DNA from: Chrysoporthe austroafricana | Lineage: Eukaryota > Ascomycota > Sordariomycetes > Diaporthales > Cryphonectriaceae | Assembly: GCA_001051155.2 (NCBI GenBank) | Contig: JYIP02000003.1 | Location: 5,208,001 to 5,272,000 of the forward strand | Direction of reading: 5' to 3' | Length of the DNA: 64,000 nucleotides | Shown: one piece after another, positions 34,003-44,399 of the stretch | Layout: the number at the start of each line of letters is the position of its first letter | Position numbering within the stretch: the first letter of the stretch is position 1 | The notes under the pieces: model-generated | Databases searched by the model: none | Told to the model about the DNA's origin: nothing | The model's input: the letters and a program-made list of their open reading frames with translations, nothing else | Position numbers and translations under genes: made by a program

Positions 34003-34532
34003 GGTGTCGATATATTAGAGGATGGGGAAATCGGAAGCAAATTACGAGCTGATGCTACCACGGAAATCTTAAATGTGTTGCGTTGAGATGTGTTGCATTG
34101 GTTCCTTAACAGAGACAGAATTCTGAGTAGTCGAGAATGCAAAGCTTATATATTCCAGGCTTATGGGTCACAAGTGAATACAATCATATTATCTATGCTG
34201 ATAAGATAGATTCAGACCCATGGAGCACCGTCAGTGAAGACAGAGATACAGAAACAATAGGATCAATGGTACCACTGTCCAAGTTGGACGAAGTTAATAT
34301 TTGTAAAGCAAACGCGGGAGGTGTTAAAAATGTATCCACCTCGAGTGACTGCAGACAGGTTTCTAGGGTATTCGAGGAGATTGCCAAATTATATGGTCAC
34401 TCTAAACAGAACACTAAATGACTTACTGTGCTCTGTAAATCATTCAATGATCGCGAGAAGAGTGCCAAGGCTCTGATGAAGCACGTAGTCCTCGAATGTT
34501 GTGACAATAACGCGTTCAGCTGGAAAGCGGTA
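34003..34532. other. Intergenic: ankyrin gene promoter, right edge of the gene island
   Basis: Opposing frames of 64 and 94 codons (34,137-34,421) show no protein-like features. Composition is normal up to the transposon boundary at 34,531. Confidence 0.5.
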
Positions 34533-35929
34533 AGTCGCAGGGGGTAGTTTCCGGCCACCCCTAGTTTCCGGCCTCCCTTGTTAGTCCTATCCCTTTTTTC
34601 AACCCCCGTAAGTATAATGAGCTTTTCTCAACCAATTTATTCTCAATCAACTTCCCTTTTCTACAGGATCTTTATATGCCCTTAATGAAGCCATATATTG
34701 AATTCGAGCTTGCGCAGGCTATTGAGGCTGTCAGAAATGGCCTATTTATACGCAAAGCTTCCAAAGAATGGGGTATTCCAAAAGCTATACTTTACGACCG
34801 TCTAAGAGGAGCAGAACCATATAAAATAGCCTACGAAAACCAGCAAAGGCTTTCAATTACTCAAGAAAAGAAGCTTGTCGAATAGATCCTTATCCAGGAA
34901 AGCTTAAGGCTTCCACTTAGCTATTCAGAACTAAAGTTTTTCGCTCAGAAGATCTTCCATATCTATAAGAACTCTTAAGCCTTTAGAAATAAGTAGATAT
35001 AGTCCTTTCTGAAAAGGAATTTACAGATAAGAGTATAGCGAATACGAAAAATAGCTTCAGATTGTACTAATAGAGCAATAATAAATATAATATAGCCCTG
35101 GTTTTATTAATTTAATTACCCTTATATCCAAGCTATTAAGCCAGTTAATAAATGGAATATAGACGAAATAGGGATAATAGAGAGCTAGGGAGAGAATAGT
35201 TTAATTTTCGGAAGCTTTTCTTTACGTTCAATACAGAAAAAAGAGCTTGGATGTTACGACCCGTGGTTCCAGGTCGATTATATATACGGTTGGAAGGGAT
35301 ATTCGAACGGAAAGTTTGAATATTGGCTAATCTTTTAATCTATATAGCGCAATAGCACCTTCCACCACGGTTCGCAACATTGAGGCATATACTTAGACTT
35401 CTTTCCTTAAATATATTTCAGCTATTAGCATTTATCTTTTTCTGTTAATAATTTTTAAAAGCTTTATAATATAATAGCAATAGTTTCCTATAGATTTTAC
35501 TCTATTCAATAGCTAGCAATTTATAGCAATAGTAAACGGATAGATAAATAATGCTATAGCTTTTGAATAATTACAGAAAATCTTTATTCTTAGCAGTTAA
35601 TTCGAAAACTTTTTAGAAAGAAAACTATTAGTTCTAAATAGCTATAAAAGCTATATAATAAGTGAATTTATATAAGAATGCTTTTAAAATAATATTTTAT
35701 TGCTTTATTTGCTTCTTTATACTTCTTATATTTTTTAACCTTTAAATTTAAAGGTCTTTTCCTTTCTGAAAAGGCTTATAGAAAAAGGCTAAATACTTTA
35801 GCCTAATAAAAAAATAATATTATTATCGGAAAGCATTTATTCTTTAAAAACTATTATCTAGCTTATTTAGAAAGCTTTTCTAGCTAGAATATAAGGTCTG
35901 AATAGAACGTAATAAGTCTATAGCCTTTC
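34533..35929 (+). mobile_element. Fot1/pogo-type transposon copy 2, truncated and RIP-degraded
   Basis: A TA (34,531-34,532) is followed by AGTCGCAGGGGGTAGTTTCC and two GTTTCCGGCC blocks, the layout of a left inverted repeat. The transposase starts MKPYIEFELAQAIEAVRNG at 34,685 with the same helix-turn-helix as the copy at 12,838 (KEWGIPKAILYDRL). Beyond about 34,890 it becomes AT-rich and stop-ridden. It follows copy 1 collinearly to about 35,929, then switches to an unrelated repeat, so the C-terminal codons and right inverted repeat are missing. The inverted repeats differ from copy 1: a related but distinct family. Confidence 0.82.
35252..35379. mobile_element. 128-bp mini-element with inverted termini inside Fot copy 2
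   Basis: It interrupts the Fot-like sequence relative to copy 1. It begins TGTTACGACCCGTGG and ends CCACGGTTCGCAACA, giving 15-bp inverted termini that match at 13 positions. The flanks are TTGGA (35,247-35,251) and TTGAG (35,380-35,384), an imperfect 5-bp duplication. TG...CA ends suggest a tiny solo LTR, while the long terminal inversion suggests a MITE. It has far less RIP-type decay than its surroundings. Confidence 0.65.
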
Positions 35930-36133
35930 CGTAATAACAAAATTTATAGACGTAATAAATTTATAATGAATTCGCTTAGTAAATTTATAGTAAATCCTTT
36001 AATAAATACGCAATAAATTTATTAAGTAAATGCTATACTCTTACTGAAAGGCTTATATAATGCTTTAATATACTTTTAACATAATTTACTTTCTTAAAAG
36101 AATAATATTTTATAATATATTTCAATACGTTTA
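35930..36133 (+). repeat. Repeat C fragment, copy 1
   Basis: About 205 bp that match, in reverse orientation, 54,366-54,566. The differences are almost all C/T or G/A. It contains several TAAAT or GTAAAT motifs about 20 bp apart (better seen in copy 2), as found in subterminal regions of some DNA transposons. It is cut on the left by the Fot junction and on the right by the LTR at 36,134. Its parent element is not identified. Confidence 0.6.
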
Positions 36134-36583
36134 TATTATAAACCAATATGCGAACCAGGGGCATGCAAGACTTAAGAATAGCAGCCGAAGGAACCCGATA
36201 GCAGCCCCGCTAATAAAGGCAAAACTTACGATAATTATATAATTACGGGTTAAGGTTAGATAAAATAAGGATTACTAAATCATTAAGTAATCCAGTAAGC
36301 CAGGCTTACCGGATTACTTGGTAAGCCGCCGATCCAGGAATAAAGAGCTGGATATTTAAAGACAGATTATTTATTAAATAGATTGCTATAGCTTTTCAGT
36401 CGTAAATCTAAGTACCACTTAGACCTTATAGTACCTTCAAGTAATAGCCTTAAGGCTTATAAATATTGCGAATATTTTGTTAGAACGTATTTCGATATTC
36501 AAAGTTATACTTAATACCGCTTTTATTAATATAAACCCTTTAACTTTACAATTTATTTTAAAATTACTATAGCATTTATAATA
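36134..36583 (+). repeat. 5' LTR of copy A3
   Basis: About 450 bp from TATTATAAACCAATATGC to AGCATTTATAATA. Same family as the LTRs at 4,537 and 8,824, in the same orientation. Confidence 0.8.
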
Positions 36584-39001
36584 TTTTTACAATTCTTATT
36601 TAAGAATAGTTCAGTATATACCCTTTAAGCAATATCCGAAATACGATAGCGCTTTAGATTTCGTTTTTTTCTAATAACTAAGTTCCGCAAAAAAAAACTC
36701 CGACTATCTTTACTAATAAATAATTCCAGTAACAGAATATAGCTCTATATTAGCAATTTGAAAAGATTAAAAATAAAATTCTCTGCCTTAATGCCTTCTA
36801 ATAGGCTAAAGCTTTTAAGCTCGATAAGCCTGGACCCTATAAAAGTATTCGAAAAAACTTCCAGGCTTTCTTAATGCAATTTAAAGCTTATTTCAAGCAT
36901 TATAGTGCTCAGTTTAGAACTACTTACAATAAAATTGATTTCGCGGGAAGCCGTTTCGAAAAGACTGCCTTTTAATAATAAGAACTAACCTTCCGCAATT
37001 ATTTAAATAATAACGAAAACTTTCGTTCCGAAAATACCAAGCGCATTTTCTAGCATTATATTAATTTTGAATTGGCTTTTGCTAAAATTTTTGGAAACCT
37101 GGATAAGCGATATATTGCAATATGGCAATTAGAAGCATTCCGATAGATCGGCTTAATTGCGGAATATACGGCTAAGTTCAGGCAAATTATTGCTTATTTT
37201 GATTACAAAAACGAATTTTTTATAAATGCTTATTATGCGGGATTTAAAGAAGAAATTAAAAATAAGCTTTATAAAGAAAACTAATTCGAAAAACTTAGCG
37301 AGTTTATTAATAAAGCAATTCGTATCGATAACCGATTTTACGAATAGTACTAGTAATGATAGAAGAATTATAATAGCATTCCGAAATATTAAGCTAATTC
37401 GGAAAAGCGCAAATTCTAATAGAAAAACCGGAATAATATAACTTATTCCGGTATAATATATATTAAACTTATAGAATTGAATACCCTTATATATAAGCAG
37501 TATAAAAAGGTTATATATTATAATTGTAGCAAGAAAAGTTATATTATATGCAATTATTATTAAGAAAGGAAAAAGAGAAATTGGAAATTAATCCTAGAAA
37601 AATAAGTTAGTATTGCTTAGCAATAAGAATTCAATTAGCTAGATAATAATACTTTACCGGAATAAATAGCGGACTTTAATTACGGTAATATAAGTTAGAT
37701 AGCTTGCTATTAAAATTATTATTTATTATACCTCTTAGCGAAAGAAAATTTAAAATAATTCTTATACAAACTTAAAAGACGAAAGCAATTCGCTATAAGA
37801 AAGAAAGGCCTTTTTTACGATACGGCTATAAATAGTAATAATTCCGATTATTCAAATAACTCTCTGGATGCTAAGGAATTAAATTTAGGAAAGTTCCTTT
37901 TAAACTATTACTTTAAACGATAATAAGAAATAATAGTAAAGGAAAAAATTAGCATTTAATAAATTAGAATATTTATACCAAGTGCTACGCTTGAAGGAAT
38001 ACTCTTATAAAATAAGCAACTTAATAATTTACTAACCCTTACGTTTAAAGAAAAACTAAGTATAAAAGAAATAACTGCTTAATACGAAAAACGATTAAAG
38101 CAAGATAACTAAATATCCAAATATATAAAAGTTAAGCATTTTATTTATAAGCTTATATTATAAAAACTTTTTCAAAGCATTCCATTTCAGAACAATAAAT
38201 ATAGACTTTAAGAAAATAAAAGGATTAATTACTTATACTCTTATTACTATAAACTTGCTTAAATATATTATATTTATTATAATTATCAGATATATTTCAA
38301 CAAGAAAATTAAATATAATTGGTTTCTAATTAAGGAATAAGATTAATTAATTTAACCCATTACGGAATCCCGAAGAAAATATAAAAAGGTTTTATATATT
38401 AAAAACAATAATGCTTATATTAAATTACTTAATAATTATTTATAGAAATGCGTTTAAAGAAAAACGATATGGGAATAATGCTATATTATAGCATGCTTTA
38501 TTTATATATAAGATAAGGCTAAAGAATAGCATAAATTGTAAAAGGTCGAAAAGGCAAAGCAATACGGCCAAAGTTAAGCAAGAAAATTGGCAAGATAAAT
38601 AGCAAGAGAAGCCCAGAATGCTTCAAAAAAGAAAGATTGCTTATAAAGAGACGGCAGCCGATCAGGATTATAAAGTCTTTATGCATAGCAATTAGAAAAA
38701 ATAAAAGGCATATTATACTGGACGCATATATTAACAGGTAATAATATGGCGCGCTATTAAATAGCAGCATATAAGGAAATTTTATCTCGCTAAAAGTTAT
38801 TAATAAAGAACGAATCCTTTAAATGCAAAAGAAAGATCCTTATAAGCTTAATACTATAAAAGGAAAAGCGGTTATATATAACTTTAATATAATTGATATA
38901 GAAACTGATTATTTATTTATTTCGATTCAAAGCCTTATAATAAATACTATTTTCGATATTATAAATACGGCATAATATAAGCTAATTTTAAGAATACTTT
39001 A
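36134..39001 (+). mobile_element. Family A chromovirus copy A3: 5' LTR and gag
   Basis: The 5' LTR (36,134-36,583) is followed by a primer-binding-site region (TTTTTACAATTCTTATTTAAG, equivalent to TTTTGACAACTCTTATTC in A5) and a gag frame on the plus strand. The capsid-like block is recognisable near 37,150-37,340 (EYTAKFRQIIAYFDYKNEFF, then YYAGFKEEIKNKLYKENQFE and INKAIRIDNRFYE). The copy stops at 39,001, where the minus-oriented copy A4 begins with its LTR. Confidence 0.8.
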
Positions 39002-39437
39002 TATTATAAACGCTGCAGCAATCCTAAGATAATCTGTAAAGTTAAAGGGTTTATATTAATAAAAGCGGTATTAAATATAGCTTTAAATGCTGAAATATAT
39101 CTAATAAATATTCGCAATATTTATAAGCTTATACGGCTATTACTTGGAAGTATTATAAGGTCCAAATAGTACTTAGATTTACGATTAAAAAGCTATAGTA
39201 ATTTATTTAGTAAATATCCTATCCTTATATATTCCGCTTTTTATTCCTAGATCGATAGTTTCCTATATCGAGCCTTTCGATTTTCTAAGATTAATACCGA
39301 TTCTATCGATCCTGCGTAACCTTAACCCTAAGTTACGTAAGTAAATATAAAAAGTTTTTCTAAATAGGGTTATTAAAGAAGTGCTTTGCTATTCTTTCTT
39401 ATATTACGTCCTTTAGTTCCCTTATTGAATTATAATA
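39002..39437 (-). repeat. 3' LTR of copy A4
   Basis: About 436 bp; in plus orientation it reads TATTATAAACGCTGCAGC to TTGAATTATAATA. It is the reverse complement of the family A LTR type found at 4,537. Confidence 0.78.
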
Positions 39438-39469
39438 TTATCCTTTTCTTATTAATTATTATCCTTAAT

Positions 39470-40148
39470 AATCTCTTATAAGCTTTTTAAATCCGTTTTA
39501 TATTATCGTAACTTCTTAATTAGGATAATTAGCAGAGTTATCGGTTCTCAAATATCGAAACTTTTTAAGGCTAAGCAAAAAGCTTCCTTTTTCCGTACTG
39601 TAATATTATCTAGCTTAATTATGCCTATACTTTATTTCTATTGCGAATCTTACGGGCTGGAAAAGGAATATTATTTGCTAAATTCCAAGTCTTCTCGTTA
39701 TTTATCTTGCGTCCGCTTAAGCCTTGCGAATTGCAATATTCGGAATCTTTCCCTTACTTAGCTGGACCGTATTACTATCAAATATTGGCAGCTTAAGGCC
39801 GAGCTCGAAGCTATAGAAAAGGAAGCTATAGCGCTAAATGCTTGCATTTTTCGCTAGCGAAAGTTAAAACGCGAATAGTATAGTAAAATAATACGGGCTA
39901 TTTATCGGGGAATTAATAATATTAAAGAATTGGAAAGGCTGGAAGCGGAAAAGGCTAAGGACGAATACTATAAAGCCGAAGCCGAGCGTCGCATTGTTAA
40001 GCCTTTAATTCCCGAAAGTCCTTTTCCTGAAATTTTCGATCTGAAAATTGCCTTATAGCAATTTAGTTCTAGTATTAATTGGTTAGTAATTAATTTGTTT
40101 GCGGGATACGAAGCTATGCCCGGTCTTTTTGATAGTTTTTCTAGCTAG
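39470..40148 (+). pseudogene. Antisense Cys-cluster/coiled-coil ORF in copy A4
   Basis: Plus-strand frame, opposite to A4 gag-pol. It reads YFYCESYGLEKEYY, then LKAELEAIEKEAIA, then INNIKELERLEAEKAKDEYY and PLIPESPFPEIFDLKIAL, ending with a TAG at 40,146-40,148. Two or three stops replace Gln codons. Several Cys of the cluster have become Tyr, a G-to-A change on the coding strand. Same protein type as in A1, A2 and A6. Confidence 0.58.
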
Positions 40149-43100
40149 CTAATTAATTATTTCTTTTAATAGTTTTTGAATATTTATTGCGCATTTTTCA
40201 GATTGCTAACTAGTTCTTAGCTATTTTTGCTTGAATAATATCCTTTCTATTTAATTAGGTATTCTTTATATTTGATTGGTTTTTAATATTTAAAGATTTA
40301 TTCGATTTCGTATTTTGATTTATTAATTTCAATTCGTATTAATTTATATATTTTGGCTGCTTTGAATGCTAATTCGAAAAATAAAATGTGGAATACCGGA
40401 TAAATTCTTATTTTATAAAGTAATGCGAGTTCGAAATTAATATCCGAAATTTTTCTTAAGATTTTGAACGGGCTAAGTTTCTTATAATTTAATGAGTAAG
40501 AAGGTCTTATTATTCTAATATACTCTTTCTATCGAATAAAATAGACTTTATCCTTTTCTTGTAAAATTGGTTTTTTAATCTTTTTGGAATTGGCATATCT
40601 CGTTATTTTTTCTTGTACGAACTTTAATTCTTTCTGGAATTCCTTTTGGATTTTCTTGATTTTCCGGATTTGTTTTTTTGCTATTTCTGTATTTGCTTTT
40701 AGTAATTCGTTATAATAAGCTATCGGGTTATACCCGTAAAGCATATAGAATAATATTTTCTTTATTATACTTATATTCACATTATTATTTACAAATTATA
40801 CTAATAATAATAAGTCGATTTAATTATTTTATTTGTAATTTATATAATATTATAAGTATTGCTTAACGATTTAATTCGTTCATTCCGTTTATTTATTTAT
40901 TTATAAGTAAAATGCTATAAATATCTTCTATTATATTCCGAATAATTTTATAAATAAAATCCAGAAAATTGATATAAATTTTCTATTTCTATTGGAAATA
41001 ATTTCTTTAAATATGCTATAATTAGCTATAATTGTCCTAAGAAATATATATGCGAGGTTTTCTGCTATATTGCTTTCTTTATATAAGAAGAAATAAGCGT
41101 ATTTGCTTAATTTGCAAACCATTATTAAAATGCTATCGTATTGTATTTTAATTAAGGGTTTTCGTAAAAAAAGTAGCTTAGTAATAAAATCCTAGCTAAT
41201 AGATTGCTAAATTGCTTCCGGAATAAAGAACGGTTAGAATAATCTATAAGGCTTATAATATTCAATTTTGTTTTTCTTGCAGCTATTGCATTCTTATAAG
41301 ATTATTTTAATCTTTTTTCTTAATTTTAGAAAATTCCAGTATTTCTTAATTCTTTTATACGTAGCTTTAATTCCTTAATAGCCGTATGCGAGTGCATTAT
41401 ATATATTTCTAATATATTCGTTCTATTTTTTCAAAGTTATATTTCCTAGTTTTTTTCCGCTATTAGAAATCTTAATAATCGTATTAAGTTCTTTAGCTTT
41501 ATTTATAAAGTTGCTATTTTTATCTTATCGGAAAATATTCTGAAATTCTTTAAATTCTGTATTTTAATAATCTAATCGTTTATTAAATGCATTTGCTTTG
41601 CCATTTTCGGACCTTTTGCAATAAATAATCTTTAAATCGAATTATAAAAGGAATTCTGTTTATTTAACTTATTATCTATTCAGAACTTTTATCGTTATAA
41701 ATATTATTAAGTTCTTATAATCGGAATGTATTATAATTTAATATTTAGTTCTAATTAAGTAGTATTGCTATTCTTTAAATGCTTTTATAATTGCTATTAA
41801 TTCCTTATTTAGAATGCCGTAATTGAATTCCGGGCTATTTAATTTTTTTGAAAAATTGCTTACGATTCTGAAATATTTTTAATCGTTTTATTAACCGAAT
41901 TATCTTCCGAATATATAATCTGATATATCGATTTCGATTTTAAATAATTTATTTGAGTTTGCTTTGCAAAATACGGATTCTAATATAATTTTTTTCTTAA
42001 TTTCGTTAAATGCTTTTTATGCTTTTTATATTTATTCAAATTTCCGATCTTTTTTCGTAAAATTTATAAAAAAGCATACGATTTTGCTATAATTTCGAAT
42101 AAATTATTAATAAAAGTTAATATAGCCGAAAAATGCTTTAATTTCTTTAGTTTTTTTTAATATAAATTATTCTTTTATTATTTGAATTTTATTTTTCTAT
42201 ATACTAATCTTATTTAATTTTATCGTATAATCGAAATAATTAATTTTTTGCTAATAAAAATAATATTTGCTTAATTCGATTAAAAACTTATTATTTTGCA
42301 AAATCTGGAATATTTGCTATATATGCTATTTATATAATTTAAAATCTTTTAAATAAATAAGAATATTATTAAAGTAAATAATAATAATAGTATTTAAATA
42401 TTTGCGAAAGATATTATTAATTACTTTTTAGAAAAATGCAAATATATTAATTAGTCCAAAAAGTAAGATTATATATTCAAAATATTTATAACGAATCCTG
42501 AATACTATTTTCCAAATATTATTTTCCTTAATCCGAATATAATAATATCTTTCTTTAAGATCGAACGTAATAAATTAATTGTTTCGATTAATCGATTTCG
42601 CATTTTTCCTATTAAAAGTAAAGAATAGCGATTCTTAATTATAATATTGTTAAGCTATCGATAATTTATATAAAGTCGTAATTTGCTATTTTTTTAAGTA
42701 TAAATAGGATTAAATATTTTGCAAATAATTGCGATTTCTGTATATAGCTTTTCTTTAAATTCTTATTAATATATTCTTTAAGTATTTCGAGCTTTGCTTA
42801 ATCGAGCTTATAAATAGAATAATTCTGGGATTTTATTCTTTTTTTTAATAGAATTTTATAATCAAAAAAGCCGTATTTTAATAAGCTAGTATTGAATTTC
42901 TTTTATTATAGTTTTTTGAATTTATAATATTCTTTTAATATATTTTTGAATTTTAATAATAATCTTTTTTCGTTTTCCGAAATTTAGAAAAATAAAAAAT
43001 ATTATTAAACGTATTTTATTTTGCTTATTTCTTATTATTATTTTTAGGGCTTAACTTTTAAGGGTTTCGGGTATTTATTATTTATTAGCTTAAATTTCTA

Positions 43101-43205
43101 TTTATAATTTTCCTTTATTTATTATTTTGGAAGCTATATTTCTTTATAGTTTTATAATTTATATAGTTTTATAATGCTTTACGTTAAATCGATTTTTTAT
43201 CGGTT

Positions 43206-43617
43206 TGTTATGAACGCTGCAGCAAATCCTAAGATAAACTGTAGGGTTAAAGGGTTTATGCTAACAAGAGCGGTACCAAATACTGCCTTGAGCTTCAGGA
43301 CGAATTCACTGAATATCGCAATATTTATAAGCCAATGTAGCTATCAATAGTAGGGTCCAATTGATATTTAGATTGATAACTGGAAGTCCTATCTAATTAT
43401 CTAACTGAGAGTTCTTCCAATCTTATATATTTCTTTCTTTGGTCCCTGACTTATATTTGCTTATCGGGGCTCGCTGCTGCTTACTGAGCCTCAGTAAGCC
43501 AGGCTAAGCCCTGATAACCCTAACCCTAGCTTACGTAATCTTTGCGGGATACGTATTTTCATTTCCTAGTTTGGTCCCAGGTTGGGGTTTTTTCCTTTTG
43601 TATGCTGGTTCATAATA
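43206..43617 (-). repeat. 3' LTR of A5
   Basis: 412 bp; in plus orientation it runs from TGTTATGAACGCTGCAGC to GGTTCATAATA. It keeps the intact TG at its left end. It holds a TATATAA box (about 43,430), a near-perfect hairpin at 43,479-43,499 (10-bp arms GCTTACTGAG/CTCAGTAAGC) and TAACCCTAACCCTA at 43,515-43,528, which equals telomere-type repeats. Confidence 0.9.
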
Positions 43618-43657
43618 TTATCCCCCGCCTATCGGTTATTGTCCCTAACAATACTTT

Positions 43658-44364
43658 GTGAGTATCTTTGCTCGGCAGTTTTCTTATCGCACTTTCCTTA
43701 TTGAAATATCTTATAGAATCGCCAAATCTCGTAATTCTTTATTTACTCTTTCTTCTAAGAGTCTTGCCCGCCTTGAGCGATTTTCGTTTATCGAGTCTCG
43801 AAAGTACGAAATCATACCTTATTCGCTCTGTCTTGAAAAGGGCTTGTCATATCGTATAGTAGATAGGGTTAAGAGTTGTTCTAATTGTACGAAACGGGGC
43901 CGTTCTTGCGATGCCGGACGGGTTCCGTTATCGTCTTATGGGTTCCCCCCCCCCTTTTTCTTCTTGCTTTTCTTATCCTTTTTCCTGATCCTATTGCAAT
44001 ATCGCAAGTTACTGATAAATTGTCCCGGATCGATAGATGTGAGGTTGAGGAAAAGGGGCGGCTTCTCGAGCTTCAGTCCCGCATAACCGAATCCTTGGCT
44101 TGTCTTGCATAGCTGAAAAAATAATGCCGTTTTCTTCAGGAAAAAGGAATAAAGTTAGTAAATCAAGGTCTGGAAGAGGAAGAGCATAATCGTATGGCCG
44201 TCGAGGTATAAGCAATAGTTTCTGAGGAATTTGCAGCTATTGCTGCGGATCTTTCTTTTAATGGTTTTAATTGGAATTCTGTAAGTATTGGTAATTCCGT
44301 AATAGACTAGTCTGGTTTTTTGGGTAAAATTGGTTCCTATTCTGGATCCGGGCAGTCTTCTTAA
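43658..44364 (+). pseudogene. Antisense Cys-cluster/coiled-coil ORF in A5
   Basis: Plus-strand frame, opposite to A5 pol, starting about 40 bp from the 3' LTR. It reads KSRNSLFTLSSKSLARLERF, YSLCLEKGLSYRIVDR and KSCSNCTKRGRSCDAG, a CxxCx6CD pattern like half of a fungal zinc cluster. A run of ten C near 43,946-43,955 coincides with a frameshift. The next frame continues RCEVEEKGRLLELQSRITES, LKKQCRFLQEKGIKLVNQGL and EEEEHNRMAVEVQAIV, a coiled coil, then an acidic/Ser-rich tail ending at 44,362-44,364. One stop (44,110) replaces Gln. It differs from the A1/A2/A4/A6 version in the Cys spacing but has the same layout and place. Confidence 0.65.
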
Positions 44365-44399
44365 ATAATTTGGGTAAATGGAACCTTTATAGGCTTATT

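Noticed and set aside
34137..34421. Opposing small frames upstream of the ankyrin gene
   Set aside because: Neither strand gives protein-like composition, splice signals or a known domain; most likely promoter sequence.
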